The notes under the pieces: generated by a model
The model's database searches: none
What the model was told of the DNA's origin: nothing
What the model saw: the letters and a program-made list of their open reading frames with translations, nothing else
Assembly: GCA_937870825.1 (NCBI GenBank)
Contig: CALMZO010000300.1
Coordinates: forward strand, 24,324-88,323
DNA length: 64,000 nucleotides
Reading direction: 5' to 3'
Source of the DNA: an uncultured Chloroflexota bacterium
GTDB taxonomy: Bacteria > Chloroflexota > Anaerolineae > UBA4142 > SHND01
In this document: positions 50,192-59,908 of the stretch, one piece after another
Numbering within the stretch: position 1 is the stretch's first letter
How the letters are laid out: each line of letters begins with the position of its first letter
Made by a program: the position numbers and the translations under genes

Positions 50192-51676
50192 ATGTCAGTG
50201 GACATTGCCGTCCCCCCCCCCCCTTCGCTGGCGAACGACGAAGAAAAGCTGCTCGCGCACGTGCGCGCGCTGCTTCCGTTGTTGGCTGACCTCGCGCGCG
50301 CGGATGTGCTCATCTGCCTGCGCGAAAACAATCAACTTCGCATTTGCGCGCATGCGCGTCCGCATTCGATTGCGCCCGCGTATGAAAGACTGCGCGTGGG
50401 TGAGACCATGACACGTGAGAGCGACCCGTTCGTGTACGAAGCGTTGGATGCCCATCGCGTGGTGCGACGCATCCGCGATGTGCCGAGCGAAGGCGCCCCC
50501 GTGCTGCGCGAAGTGTTTCCGCTGCACTGCGCGGAGAAACATGCGTTTGGCGCGATGGTGATTGATACCAATTTGTTAGAGGTCGAACGGATGCGCCGCC
50601 GGAACCGCGCCTTTCAACAAGTGGTGCGCGATTTAAAAGAGATGGCAATGCGCGGCGAACTGCACGGCGCGGGGGATGTTTCACCGTTCGCGGAATTTGA
50701 CGGATTGATTTACGCGGACGATGCGGCTGTTATTCGTTATATGAGCGGCGTCGCGACGAACTTGTATCGCAACATCGGCTACAGCGAAACGTTGATTGGG
50801 AAACCGCTGACGTTTTTGGAGACGAGCGACGCGAAATTGTTTGACCGGGCGGTTGCTGAAAATCGCGTCATCGAGCGCACGCTGGACGAACGCGGGCGCG
50901 AGTGGATTAAAAAAGCGATTCCGATATTTGAAACGGACGCGCTGTTGTGGCTCCATCGCGGCACGCGCCTCGCGGGCGTTCTGATTGCGGTGCATGACGA
51001 CACCGAAGCGCGCGAACGCAAACGGCAACTCGAAATCAAGACGACGATGATTAAAGAGGTGCATCATCGCGTCAAAAACGATTTGCAAACGGTCGCGGCA
51101 TTGCTGCGAATGCAGTCGCGTCGGATGCAAACCGAAGAAGCGCGCGGCGCGTTGGGCGAAGCCGTCAATCGCATTTTGAGCATTGCCGTTATTCACGAAT
51201 TTCTGTCGGCACAAGATTCGCGTATAATCAACATCCGCGACATTGCGGGACGCATTTTGAATCAAATGCAAAGCGGCGTCCTCGACCCGAACCGCGAAAT
51301 CAAATTGCGCCTGCACGGTCCGAACATTTTCCTCACCGCGCGCCAAGCTACCTCGTGTGCGCTCGTGATTAACGAACTTTTGCAGAACGCGCTGGAACAC
51401 GGGTACGACCAACGCACGCGCGGCGGCACGATTTCGTTATCGTTTCAAGATTTGGGTGACCGTGTGGAATTGCGCGTACATGACGATGGGCGCGGCTTGC
51501 CGGAAAATTTTGATTTGAATCAGGTGGACAGTTTGGGATTGCGAATCGTGCGAATGTTGGTGACGGACGACTTGAAAGGTACGATTGAAATGGTGAGCGA
51601 CAACGGAGTTTCCGCCATCGTAAATTTCCCGAAAATTCCTCTCGGAGGAGACGAAGCGTGGAACGAACAAGAGTAA
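50192..51676 (+). CDS. cytosolic sensor histidine kinase, PdtaS-like
   Basis: 494 residues. An N-terminal GAF-like domain (about 15-150, with the H_kinase_N pattern LLPLLADLARADVLICLR and GETMTRESDPFVYEAL) precedes a PAS-like domain (about 170-280). HisKA_2 follows (MIKEVHHRVKNDLQTVAALL, phospho-His in VHHRVKN), then a HATPase domain (VINELLQNALEHGY, DDGRGLP). This is the PdtaS family that signals to ANTAR antiterminators. No membrane segment is present. A run of twelve C (50212-50223) lies in codons 7-11 and could switch the gene off by slippage. It overlaps the regulator gene by 19 bp. Confidence 0.9.
   Translation: MSVDIAVPPPPSLANDEEKLLAHVRALLPLLADLARADVLICLRENNQLRICAHARPHSIAPAYERLRVGETMTRESDPFVYEALDAHRVVRRIRDVPSEGAPVLREVFPLHCAEKHAFGAMVIDTNLLEVERMRRRNRAFQQVVRDLKEMAMRGELHGAGDVSPFAEFDGLIYADDAAVIRYMSGVATNLYRNIGYSETLIGKPLTFLETSDAKLFDRAVAENRVIERTLDERGREWIKKAIPIFETDALLWLHRGTRLAGVLIAVHDDTEARERKRQLEIKTTMIKEVHHRVKNDLQTVAALLRMQSRRMQTEEARGALGEAVNRILSIAVIHEFLSAQDSRIINIRDIAGRILNQMQSGVLDPNREIKLRLHGPNIFLTARQATSCALVINELLQNALEHGYDQRTRGGTISLSFQDLGDRVELRVHDDGRGLPENFDLNQVDSLGLRIVRMLVTDDLKGTIEMVSDNGVSAIVNFPKIPLGGDEAWNEQE
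50212..50223 (+). repeat. homopolymer of twelve C at the kinase 5' end
   Basis: Encodes the Pro run after VDIAV. A change of one or two bases would frameshift the kinase within eleven codons of its start. Confidence 0.85.
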
Positions 51677-52242
51677 TCATTGCCGATGACGAATCGGTGA
51701 TTCGCGCGGACTTGCGCGAAATGCTGACAAACTTGAACTATCTTGTTATCGGGGATGTTGGCGACGGACGCAGCGCGGTCAATCTTGCGCGCGAACTGAA
51801 ACCGGATGTCGTGATTATGGACATCAAGATGCCCGATATGGACGGCATCGAAGCGGCGAAAGCGATGACGCAAGAAAAAATCGCGCCCGTACTTTTATTG
51901 ACTGCGTACGCACAGCGCGATTTGGTGGACCGCGCGAAAGAAGCGGGCGTCGTCGGTTATCTCGTGAAACCGTTTCGCGAACAAGAAATTGTCCCCGCGA
52001 TTGAAATTGCGCTCGCGCGTTTTAACGAGTTCCGCGAATTGGAAAAAGAAGTCGGCGATTTGAACGAAACGCTGGAAACGCGCAAGGTAGTGGACCGCGC
52101 GAAAGGCATTCTCATGGACTCGCAAGGATTGACGGAACAAGAAGCGTTCCGCAAGATTCAAAAAATGTCCATGAACACGCGCAAGCCGATGAAGGAAATC
52201 GCGCAAGCGATTGTGTTGGCGCAGGACGCGAAAAGCCAATAA
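51658..52242 (+). CDS. response regulator with ANTAR RNA-binding domain (PdtaR-like)
   Basis: 194 residues from GTG 51658 with GGAGGAG seven bases upstream. The receiver domain has VIIADDESVIR, VVIMDIKMPDMDGIE (phospho-Asp), LLLTAYAQ and YLVKPF. A coiled coil (about 125-145) leads to the ANTAR domain (KVVDRAKGILMDSQGLTEQE, AFRKIQKMSMNTRKPMKEIA). ANTAR proteins bind paired hexaloop hairpins in mRNA leaders and prevent termination. Its kinase is encoded just upstream. Confidence 0.93.
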   Translation: MERTRVIIADDESVIRADLREMLTNLNYLVIGDVGDGRSAVNLARELKPDVVIMDIKMPDMDGIEAAKAMTQEKIAPVLLLTAYAQRDLVDRAKEAGVVGYLVKPFREQEIVPAIEIALARFNEFRELEKEVGDLNETLETRKVVDRAKGILMDSQGLTEQEAFRKIQKMSMNTRKPMKEIAQAIVLAQDAKSQ

Positions 52243-52249
52243 AGACAAA

Positions 52250-52277
52250 AGATTACAGATAACAGAACCCAGAAATA
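52250..52277 (+). repeat. 7-nt periodic repeat (AGATTAC, AGATAAC, AGAACCC, AGAAATA)
   Basis: Four heptamers between the regulator stop and its terminator. Confidence 0.55.
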
Positions 52278-52316
52278 AACCGCGGAGGATATTTTCCTCT
52301 GCGGTTTATTTTTTTT
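52277..52316 (+). terminator. terminator of the kinase/regulator operon
   Basis: AAACCGCGGAGGA pairs with TCCTCTGCGGTTT (one mismatch), followed by ATTTTTTTT. It overlaps the end of the converging gene. Confidence 0.85.
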
Positions 52317-53763
52317 GAAAGATGACGCTTTGCGAATCGGCAAACACGCGCGTCCATTGTGAATCGTTTGCTAACGCGTGCGCCAACGGCGCGTCAGGTT
52401 CAATCAAAACGAGTTGCACATCACGCGCTGCCAATTCCGTTTGCCAACCTTGTTGCGCGCGATAAATGTCGAGAAAATTTTCAATGAACGCGTCGCCATG
52501 AACATCCGCGCGTCCGTCAATATACACTTGATAGTGCGGATACAAATTCCAAATCAAATAACCGCCCCAGCCGTAACTGTTGTACATGTTCGGCGCGGGG
52601 CGATGTTGTTGAATCCACTCAACAGCAGCGGCGGGAAATTTCTCGCGTTCGACGTTCGGTTGATTGACGAGAACGCTTCCCACGCGCACGAGGACAAGTA
52701 CCGCGAGAATCACGACGATTGCGGCGTTGATAATTTGCATCGGGCGCGGTGTTGCCTGAGTTGATGCGCGCAGTGGAATCCACGCGGCGAGCTGCGCGGA
52801 CAAAACGGGAAGCGCGACGAGAACAAACAACGGAATGTTGCGCGCGGAACGCAGAGCCAAAAAGCCGAGCGCGCAAAGCAAGAGAATGTGCGCGAGCGGA
52901 ACGCGGGCGCGGGCAAGCAAGCTTGTTGCCAAAAGCGAAACGAGCAGCAGTGCGAACGGCAGCCATTCCGTTTGGTGAAAGTCAGGCGAGAACCATTCTT
53001 GAATGTATCGCTGCATCGCCGCGCTCGTCAACGTTTCAAACGGATAGACAAACATCCGCGCGCCGTTCGGATTCACAAGTACCGCGAGCGTTGCAAGAAT
53101 GAGGATGATGAACAGCGCGCGCGTCTTGCGCGGGGAGAGCGCGGGTTCTTTGTCCGGCGAATTTTTCGCGCGCTGTTTGCGAACGAGAAACACAATCCCC
53201 TCGACGAACGCGGCGAACCAATACGCGCCAATCACCACCAAACCAATCGCGTACCCGCTGTGCAAATTCACCCACACGAGCATCAACAACGGAAGCGGAA
53301 ACAAAAATTTATTTTCCCGCGTGGTCACAAAACGGTCCAGCAAAAATAAAAACGCGCTCATCAACAACAACGTCAACATTTGCGGACGCACACCCCATGT
53401 CGGCGCAGTTGCCAACGCGCCAAGCAAGACCGCGAACCCCGCGAGATACGGTTTCCCTTGATTGCGCGCGTACGTCAACGCGAACGCGAGCGTGATGATT
53501 GTCGAAAACAAAATTATCAGCAATGCGAATCCGCCAACGCGATACAACGCGTACAGCAAAACTTCCGCCAGCCACTCGTGTGTCACCCATTCTTTCGCTT
53601 GCGCGGTGAAGGAAAACGGGTCTGTGTGCGGAATCGTCGCAGTTTCGAAAATGTATTGTCCCGCGCGCAGATGCCACCAAAAATCGGGGTCGCTGATTTC
53701 GCGGACGGTCATGGTGAACAGCGCAAGGAAAAGAATCGCGGCAAAGAGGCGGGGAGTGGACAT
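52306..53763 (-). CDS. polytopic membrane protein, glycosyltransferase-like
   Basis: 485 residues, about eleven helices. After the first helix comes SDPDFWWHLRAGQYIFETAT, then PHTDPFSFTA and HEWLAEVLLYALYRVGG. This is a recognisable bacterial membrane family whose acidic first loop resembles GT-C enzymes. The C-terminal soluble part includes WGGYLIWNLYPHYQVYIDGR. Function is unproven. It lies downstream of a polyprenol-phosphate mannose synthase gene on the same strand, which could supply its donor. Confidence 0.72.
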   Translation of the reverse strand: MSTPRLFAAILFLALFTMTVREISDPDFWWHLRAGQYIFETATIPHTDPFSFTAQAKEWVTHEWLAEVLLYALYRVGGFALLIILFSTIITLAFALTYARNQGKPYLAGFAVLLGALATAPTWGVRPQMLTLLLMSAFLFLLDRFVTTRENKFLFPLPLLMLVWVNLHSGYAIGLVVIGAYWFAAFVEGIVFLVRKQRAKNSPDKEPALSPRKTRALFIILILATLAVLVNPNGARMFVYPFETLTSAAMQRYIQEWFSPDFHQTEWLPFALLLVSLLATSLLARARVPLAHILLLCALGFLALRSARNIPLFVLVALPVLSAQLAAWIPLRASTQATPRPMQIINAAIVVILAVLVLVRVGSVLVNQPNVEREKFPAAAVEWIQQHRPAPNMYNSYGWGGYLIWNLYPHYQVYIDGRADVHGDAFIENFLDIYRAQQGWQTELAARDVQLVLIEPDAPLAHALANDSQWTRVFADSQSVIFQKK

Positions 53764-53876
53764 GGGTTTGCAGAGAGCGCGCGCGCGTCACTGTTGCGCA
53801 CAGTTAACCAGAGCGAAAGCGAAATTTTTGTCTCCCATCGCACGAGTCTGCGCGCATCTCGAGTGTCATTGCGCGC

Positions 53877-54617
53877 TCAAAGTTGTGAGGTGGAACGTAC
53901 GACGCGCGAGCCGAGCCGGCCCTTTTCAAACCGCAGATGCATCACCGTTCCCAATGCTTTGAAGATTTCCTGCCGCGAAATCTTGGATGTGCCGCGCTGA
54001 CGGTTCTCAAACAGAATAGGAGTTTCTCCAATTCGCCAACCTTGTTCTTGACACTGGTACAACATCTCGATGAGAAACGAATAACCGTTCGATTTGATGT
54101 TGTCTAACGCGATGGATTCCAAGACCGCGCGGCGGTACGCGCGAAAGCCCGCTGTTGTGTCCGTCGCGTTCAACCCCAACACCGTGCGCGCAAACAAATT
54201 CGCGCCGCGGCTTAGCGCGCGCCGCGCCGCAGTGCAGTTCAGCGTTCCCCCGCCGGGCGCATAGCGCGAACCGATTACGAGGTCATATTTTTGCATCTCA
54301 CGCAACATAGCAGGGACAAAGCGCGGGGCATGTGAAAAATCCGCGTCCATTGTGAGAATGGGTTCGTAGCCGCGCGCGAGCGCTTGTTTGATGCCCGCGA
54401 TGTGCGCAGTCCCCAAGCCGAGTTTGGCGGGACGATGTAGCGGAAAAACGCGCGCGTCGCGCGCGGCAAGACTGTCGAGGAGTTTCCCGGTGCCGTCGGG
54501 GGAATTGTCGTCAACCACCATCACGACCAGTTCCGGCACGAACTGGTGTAATTCGCTTATTAATAAGGCGATATTCTCGGATTCGTTGTACGTGGGGATA
54601 ATTACGGCTGGGGGCAT
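53877..54617 (-). CDS. polyprenol monophosphomannose synthase (DPM1-like GT2)
   Basis: 246 residues. AVIIPTYNESENIALLI, VVDDNSPDGTG, GLGTAHIAGIKQAL, LTMDADFSHAPRFVPAML (catalytic DAD), VIGSRYAPGGG, DTTAGFRAYRRAVLESI and NGYSFLIEMLY are the DPM1 signature. PILFENRQRGTSKIS ends the fold. It transfers mannose from GDP-mannose to a polyprenyl phosphate. There is no added membrane domain. It begins about 40 bases from the rpoB promoter and is transcribed divergently. Confidence 0.92.
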   Translation of the reverse strand: MPPAVIIPTYNESENIALLISELHQFVPELVVMVVDDNSPDGTGKLLDSLAARDARVFPLHRPAKLGLGTAHIAGIKQALARGYEPILTMDADFSHAPRFVPAMLREMQKYDLVIGSRYAPGGGTLNCTAARRALSRGANLFARTVLGLNATDTTAGFRAYRRAVLESIALDNIKSNGYSFLIEMLYQCQEQGWRIGETPILFENRQRGTSKISRQEIFKALGTVMHLRFEKGRLGSRVVRSTSQL

Positions 54618-54659
54618 GGCAAGAATAGAATCGGTTTTGGACAGTTTGAAAATTGCCTA

Positions 54660-54687
54660 TTGACAAGTCGAATTTCAGTCTTATAAT
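54660..54687 (+). promoter_or_regulatory. consensus promoter of rpoB
   Basis: TTGACA (54660-54665), 16-bp spacer, TATAAT (54682-54687). The leader before rpoB is about 275 bases. Confidence 0.9.
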
Positions 54688-54689
54688 AC

Positions 54690-54970
54690 GAGACTGCCTA
54701 TTTGGGTCACGGAGGCGGGTAAAAGCCGTTCAGCAGCAGGGTTGTTTTTACGACGTAAATTCCCCTGTTACCGCTTGTTTGCAAGGTTTGGAGGACATTG
54801 AGTCTATGATTGAAATTTCCTGCTGCTGCGTCTCTGGCAATCTAGTCTAAATTCTCAACATGCTCGAACGGATTCTTTCCGTGAGAGCATGTTTGTTTGT
54901 TGTCTCTTTTCTTGTTTTTGTTTCCGCTCGTATTGTACACAGTCGCTCAAACTGTGCAAAGGAGTCAAGC
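54690..54970 (+). other. rpoB leader
   Basis: Long untranslated region with imperfect hairpins (for example AACAGGGGAATTT as a complement near 54758) and a short ORF (54806-54850). The ribosome site of rpoB, AAAGGAG, is at 54958-54964. Confidence 0.6.
54806..54850 (+). CDS. 14-residue leader peptide with three consecutive Cys codons
   Basis: ATG 54806 has GGAGGA ten bases upstream and encodes MIEISCCCVSGNLV. Three TGC codons in a row are rare by chance and recall amino-acid-sensing leader peptides. No terminator hairpin directly after it is evident, so a regulatory role is speculative. Confidence 0.35.
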   Translation: MIEISCCCVSGNLV

Positions 54971-57900
54971 ATGGCGCAAACGATGATGATGCCTGTTTCC
55001 AATGGATTGCGTTCCGACCAAAAAACATACGCTCGTATTCCTGATGTGATTGCGATTCCGACTTTGATTCAAGTCCAGTTGGAATCGTTCAAGTCGTTCA
55101 AAGCGGAAGGACTTGTCGAACTTTTTGAAGAAATTTCACCGATTGAATCGTTCAATCACAACTATGCGTTGTATTTTCCCGGCGCGGCAGCCGAAGCCAA
55201 AGGACTGAAACTGAAATACAGTTTCGGCGAACCCAAATACACCGAAGCCGAATGCCGCGAAATGGACATGACGTTCGCGCGCCCGCTCGAAGTCGAAGTC
55301 GCGCTTATTGGCGCCGAAGTCAAAGAACCCATTATCCAAAAAATTTACATGGGCGATTTCCCGGAGATGACGCAGCACGGCACATTCGTCATCAACGGCG
55401 CGGAACGCGTCGTCGTTTCGCAATTGATTCGCTCGCCCGGTGTGTACTTTACCGCCGACGAAGACCGCCAAACGGGGCGTCCCCTCACTTCCGCGAAATT
55501 GATTCCCAATCGCGGCGCGTGGCTCGAATTTGAAACGAGCAAGCGCGATATTCTTTCCGTCAAAGTGGACCGCAAGCGCAAAATTCCGGTGACGATGTTG
55601 TTGCGCGCCATCGGCGTCGGCGACGGCAGCGACGAAGGAATTTTGAATATCTTTGCAGGCGTGGACAACAATCCCGACCATCAATTCATTCGCACCACGC
55701 TCGAACGCGAAACGCCAAAACTGCAAGGCGTGAATGATTCGCTCATCGAATTTTACAAACGCTTGCGCCCCGGCGACCCCGCGACGCTCGACAACGCCAA
55801 AGCATTCATGGCGCAGTTGTTGTTCACACAGCGCCGCTACGATTTGGGCAAAGTCGGACGCCACAAATTGAACCGTCGGTTGTACGGCACGGACGCGCCG
55901 GCGGAACAAACGCCCAAAGAACGCACGCTCACACCCGGCGACATTATCAAAGTCCTCGAGCATCTCATTCTCATCAACAACGGTTACGAACACGACGACG
56001 ACATTGACCATCTCGGCAATCGCCGCGTGAAAACCGTCGGCGAATTGATTCAAAATCACCTGCGGATTGGTCTCTTGCGTTTGGAGCGCGTCGTGCGCGA
56101 ACGCATGAGCATTCGCGACCCCGAGCAAATGACGCCGCTCAATCTTGTGAACATTCGCCCTGTTGTGGCGGCGATGCGCGAATTCTTTGGCGGCTCGCAG
56201 CTTTCACAATTCATGCAACAAACAAATCCGTTGGATGAATTGACGCACAAGCGCACTTTGTCCGCGTTGGGTCCCGGCGGTCTGCGTCGCGAACGCGCGG
56301 GCTTTGACGTGCGCGACGTTCACGATTCGCATTACGGACGCATTTGTCCGATTGAAACGCCCGAAGGTCCGAACATTGGTCTCATCGGTCGGCTCGCCAC
56401 GTACGCGCAAATCAATGAATTTGGTTTCATCGAAACGCCGTACCGCCGCGTTTATCACGAACTGTCTCCGAAAAAAGACAAGCTCCTGGGTCATACGTTG
56501 AGCGAAGATGTGGTTGACCCTGACACCGAAAAGGTCATCGCGGAAGAAGGGCGCGTGATTGATGAAAAACTCGCGAACAAAATCACGGACGCATTGCGCC
56601 GCAATGCCGAAGTGATGGTCAAATCGTTCGCGTCCGATGAGATTGAATACCTGCCTGCGGATGTCGAAGACAAACACACCATTGTGCAAGCGAACGCACA
56701 ATTGAACGAACGCGGCGAATTTGTTCAAGAACGCGTTTCGGTACGCAAAGCGGGCGAGTACATGAGCGATTCCCCTGCGCGCGCGGAATACATGGACGTT
56801 TCGCCAAAACAAATCGTCGGCATCTCTGCCGCGTTGATTCCGTTCCTCGAACATGACGACGCGAACCGCGCGTTGATGGGTTCCAACATGCAGCGCCAAG
56901 CGGTGCCACTTCTCGTTCCCGAAGCGCCCGTTGTTGGCACGGGCATGGAGTTGCAAGCCGCGCTCGATTCGGGTCAAGTCGTCATTGCCGAGGATGATGG
57001 TGAAGTCGTCAGCGCGACGGCGCGCGAAATTGTCGTCAAGCACGGACGCAAGAACGTAACGTACACGCTTCGCAAATACAATCGCTCGAATCAATCAACG
57101 TGCATTGACCAGCGTCCGATTGTGACGCGCGGTCAAAAAGTGAAAAAGGGTCAAGTCATCGGCGATTCCAATTCGACGGAAAATGGACAGCTCGCGCTGG
57201 GACAAAATGTGACCGTTGCCTTTATGAGTTGGGAAGGCGGCAACTACGAAGACGCGATTTTGATTAGCGAACGAATGGCGTGGCAAGATAAATTTTCTTC
57301 CATCCACATTGAGAAACATGAAATCGAAGCGCGCGACACAAAACTCGGTCCCGAAGAAATTACGCGCGACATTCCGAATGTCGGCGAAGACGTGTTGAAA
57401 GATTTGGACGAAGAAGGCATCATTCGCATCGGCGCCGAAGTCGGACCCGGTGACATTCTGGTCGGCAAAATCACGCCGAAAGGTGAAACCGATTTGACGC
57501 CGGAAGAAAAATTGCTGCGCGCGATTTTTGGTGAAAAAGCGCGCGAGGTCAAAGATTCGTCACTGCGTTTGCCGCATGGTGAACGCGGCAAAGTTGTGGA
57601 TGTCAAAGTGTTTACGCGCGACGAACACAGCGAAATGGCGGCGGGTGTTGACAAACTCGTGCGCGTCTCGGTCGCGCAGCAGCGCAAAATCAACGAAGGC
57701 GACAAGATGGCAGGGCGTCACGGCAACAAGGGCGTCATCTCCAAAGTCGTCCCGATTGAGGACATGCCGTACCTGGATGATGGCACGCCCGTTGACATTA
57801 TCTTGAATCCGCTGGGCGTGCCTGCGCGGATGAACATCGGTCAGATTCTTGAAACGCATCTCGGTTGGGCGGCAGAGAAGCTTGGTTTTCAGGTTGTGAC

Positions 57901-58972
57901 GCCCGTTTTCGACGGCGCAGACGAACAAGAAATCGCGGCGGAACTTGCGCGCGCGTGGTTGATGGACCAGGCGTGGTACGACATGGCAGAGCGCGCGTGG
58001 GAGTGGCTCAAAGACCAAGAATACGACACCGCAGAACTGCAAGATGACGACGAAGCGCGTATGTTGTTCTTGCAAGAGCAGCTGGAAGATGCCGACCGTC
58101 GCAAACTGTTGAACGACAAGATCTATGCGCGACGTCAGGCGCTTCGTTTTTGGTTGAGCGAAAAAGGGTACGACCCCGAGTCGCTGCTCGTTTTTGAACA
58201 CGACACGCGCTCGCCCGAAGAGCGCGAACAGGCGGATGCGCGCGCGCGGGCGGCGTGTTATCGCTTGTGGCTCGAACAACGCGATGTCAAAGTGAGCGCG
58301 AAAATGTCCGAACACGACCTGCGCGCCGAAGCCGAAAAACTTGCCAAAGAATTGCGGCAGCCCTTGCCAACGTCGGGCAAATCTATTTTGTACGATGGCA
58401 AAACGGGCCAGCCATATGACCAGGCGGTTACCGTCGGCATTATCTACATGATGAAACTCGCGCACTTGGTCGAAGACAAAGTTCACGCGCGTTCGACGGG
58501 TCCGTACTCGCTTGTCACACAGCAGCCGTTGGGCGGCAAAGCGCAGTTCGGCGGTCAGCGTTTCGGCGAAATGGAAGTGTGGGCGCTGGAAGCGTATGGT
58601 GCGGCGCATACGCTCCAAGAAATGCTAACGGTCAAATCCGACGACGTAACCGGACGCGTCAAAACCTACGAAGCCATCGTCAAGGGCGAAGAAATTCTCG
58701 AACCGGGCGTACCGGAATCGTTTCGCGTGTTGGTGAAGGAACTGCAATCGCTGGGTCTCGCCGTCGAAGTGTACAGCGACGAAGGCGACAAGATGACGTT
58801 TGGCAAAGAAGAGACCGAAGAAAAAATGCCCAACTTGGGTCTGGGACTCTTGCGCGATGAATTTGCCGAACCGAAATTTGGCGCCGCGGCGATGCGAAGT
58901 GGTCCCGAAAAACGCGGCGGACGACGCGAACGCCGTCCTCGCCAATTCGATGAATCCGAAAGCAATTCGTAA
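54971..58972 (+). CDS. rpoB: RNA polymerase beta subunit
   Basis: 1333 residues. [17 protein letters not shown], the rifampicin region [99 protein letters not shown] and [18 protein letters not shown] are all conserved. Compared with E. coli, Asp516 is Gln (residue 416 here) and Arg529 is Thr. A charged helical insert of about 130 residues (about 990-1130) lies before [15 protein letters not shown] 54971 is chosen; upstream codons to 54860 are the leader. No rpoC follows. Confidence 0.97.
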   Translation: MAQTMMMPVSNGLRSDQKTYARIPDVIAIPTLIQVQLESFKSFKAEGLVELFEEISPIESFNHNYALYFPGAAAEAKGLKLKYSFGEPKYTEAECREMDMTFARPLEVEVALIGAEVKEPIIQKIYMGDFPEMTQHGTFVINGAERVVVSQLIRSPGVYFTADEDRQTGRPLTSAKLIPNRGAWLEFETSKRDILSVKVDRKRKIPVTMLLRAIGVGDGSDEGILNIFAGVDNNPDHQFIRTTLERETPKLQGVNDSLIEFYKRLRPGDPATLDNAKAFMAQLLFTQRRYDLGKVGRHKLNRRLYGTDAPAEQTPKERTLTPGDIIKVLEHLILINNGYEHDDDIDHLGNRRVKTVGELIQNHLRIGLLRLERVVRERMSIRDPEQMTPLNLVNIRPVVAAMREFFGGSQLSQFMQQTNPLDELTHKRTLSALGPGGLRRERAGFDVRDVHDSHYGRICPIETPEGPNIGLIGRLATYAQINEFGFIETPYRRVYHELSPKKDKLLGHTLSEDVVDPDTEKVIAEEGRVIDEKLANKITDALRRNAEVMVKSFASDEIEYLPADVEDKHTIVQANAQLNERGEFVQERVSVRKAGEYMSDSPARAEYMDVSPKQIVGISAALIPFLEHDDANRALMGSNMQRQAVPLLVPEAPVVGTGMELQAALDSGQVVIAEDDGEVVSATAREIVVKHGRKNVTYTLRKYNRSNQSTCIDQRPIVTRGQKVKKGQVIGDSNSTENGQLALGQNVTVAFMSWEGGNYEDAILISERMAWQDKFSSIHIEKHEIEARDTKLGPEEITRDIPNVGEDVLKDLDEEGIIRIGAEVGPGDILVGKITPKGETDLTPEEKLLRAIFGEKAREVKDSSLRLPHGERGKVVDVKVFTRDEHSEMAAGVDKLVRVSVAQQRKINEGDKMAGRHGNKGVISKVVPIEDMPYLDDGTPVDIILNPLGVPARMNIGQILETHLGWAAEKLGFQVVTPVFDGADEQEIAAELARAWLMDQAWYDMAERAWEWLKDQEYDTAELQDDDEARMLFLQEQLEDADRRKLLNDKIYARRQALRFWLSEKGYDPESLLVFEHDTRSPEEREQADARARAACYRLWLEQRDVKVSAKMSEHDLRAEAEKLAKELRQPLPTSGKSILYDGKTGQPYDQAVTVGIIYMMKLAHLVEDKVHARSTGPYSLVTQQPLGGKAQFGGQRFGEMEVWALEAYGAAHTLQEMLTVKSDDVTGRVKTYEAIVKGEEILEPGVPESFRVLVKELQSLGLAVEVYSDEGDKMTFGKEETEEKMPNLGLGLLRDEFAEPKFGAAAMRSGPEKRGGRRERRPRQFDESESNS

Positions 58973-58979
58973 GACGAAA

Positions 58980-59016
58980 CGCGGACTCGAAACAGACTGC
59001 TCGTTCCGGGTCCGCG
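58980..59016 (+). terminator. possible hairpin after rpoB
   Basis: CGCGGAC and GTCCGCG flank a structured loop with further pairing, but there is no T run. It may slow or process transcripts. Confidence 0.35.
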
Positions 59017-59038
59017 TATAACGCGCGAAAAATTTAGC

Positions 59039-59067
59039 TTGACACACTTTTCACAATACGCTATAAT
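59039..59067 (+). promoter_or_regulatory. consensus promoter of the rpsL operon
   Basis: TTGACA (59039-59044), 17-bp spacer, TATAAT (59062-59067). Perfect sigma70 consensus. Confidence 0.93.
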
Positions 59068-59074
59068 CGCCATT

Positions 59075-59383
59075 CGTGAGTTGTGACCACGCCATTTTTG
59101 CGTGTGTCGTCAGTGAACAACTCACAGCAATTGGTTACCGCTGGAGAGCGTTTCACCACTGCCGATCGTCCGCATGAACAATGTGGAAACGTCGGCGAAG
59201 AATGAAAACGTGGGGTAATCAATAGTCCGCGAAATGGGAGTTGGGGCGCACGCCCTTCCGAAGCAGGTTGCGGAAGGGCGTGCGCCTGTCTGATAAACGA
59301 AAACACGCTACGAGGTTGACGCCAAAATGGCGCAGACCTCGTAGCCGCTTGTTCAGATAAAGAACATCTGCAAAGGGAAAAAC
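59075..59383 (+). other. structured leader of the str operon
   Basis: About 310 bases without a gene. GGCGCACGCCCTTCCG pairs with CGGAAGGGCGTGCGCC (59246-59286). CTACGAGGT pairs with ACCTCGTAG (59308-59344) around an inner GCGCCA-type stem. It ends in AAAGGGAAAA before rpsL. It resembles a ribosomal-protein autoregulatory leader, but I cannot match it to a known family. Confidence 0.55.
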
Positions 59384-59818
59384 ATGCCGACGATCAATCA
59401 ATTGGTTCGCAAAGGCAGACAGCAGCAAACGAAAAAAACCAAAGCGCCCGCGTTGGGTTTCACCCTGAATCTTTTGAAAAACAAACGTGAAAAGGGCAAC
59501 GGCGCGCCGTTCAAACGCGGGGTCTGCACCCAAGTCCGCACAATGACCCCCAAGAAACCGAACTCGGCACTTCGCAAAATCGCGCGCGTGCGTTTAACAA
59601 ACGGCATCGAAGTGACAGCGTACATTCCGGGCGAAGGGCATTCGCTCCAAGAACACTCGGTCGTTTTGATTCGCGGCGGACGTGTCAAAGATTTGCCGGG
59701 CGTGCGCTATCACATTGTGCGCGGCACGCTGGACACGGGCGGAGTGGAAAAACGCCGCAAAGCGCGCAGCAAGTACGGCGCAAAACGTCCAAAGGAAGGC
59801 GCCACGGCAACCAAATAG
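59384..59818 (+). CDS. rpsL: ribosomal protein S12
   Basis: 144 residues, longer than E. coli S12 (124). [63 protein letters not shown] and SKYGAKRPK are conserved. Lys residues at the two classic streptomycin-resistance sites (PKKPNSA and GRVKDLPG) are wild type. An insert of about 16 residues ([15 protein letters not shown]) lies before [11 protein letters not shown] comparable insert occurs, as far as I recall, in Chloroflexota S12. Confidence 0.97.
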   Translation: MPTINQLVRKGRQQQTKKTKAPALGFTLNLLKNKREKGNGAPFKRGVCTQVRTMTPKKPNSALRKIARVRLTNGIEVTAYIPGEGHSLQEHSVVLIRGGRVKDLPGVRYHIVRGTLDTGGVEKRRKARSKYGAKRPKEGATATK

Positions 59819-59890
59819 ATTTCCTCTATTTCCCATATTTCCCTTACTTGCTTTGTCGAGGGAAGGGAAGGAAATAAGGGAACGGATGGA
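59819..59890 (+). repeat. periodic hairpin element (word ATTTCCCAT, 9-nt steps)
   Basis: ATTTCCTCT, ATTTCCCAT, ATTTCCCTT on the left; GGGAAGGGAAGGAAATAAGGGAA on the right would pair with it. The step is 9 nt rather than 7. It fills most of the rpsL-rpsG gap. Confidence 0.65.
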
Positions 59891-59908
59891 TTCGTAGGAG
59901 TTTGATTC

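Noticed and set aside
54860..54970. Signal-peptide-like N-terminal extension of RpoB
   Set aside because: Frame is open but RpoB has no secretion signal; a strong ribosome site precedes ATG 54971.
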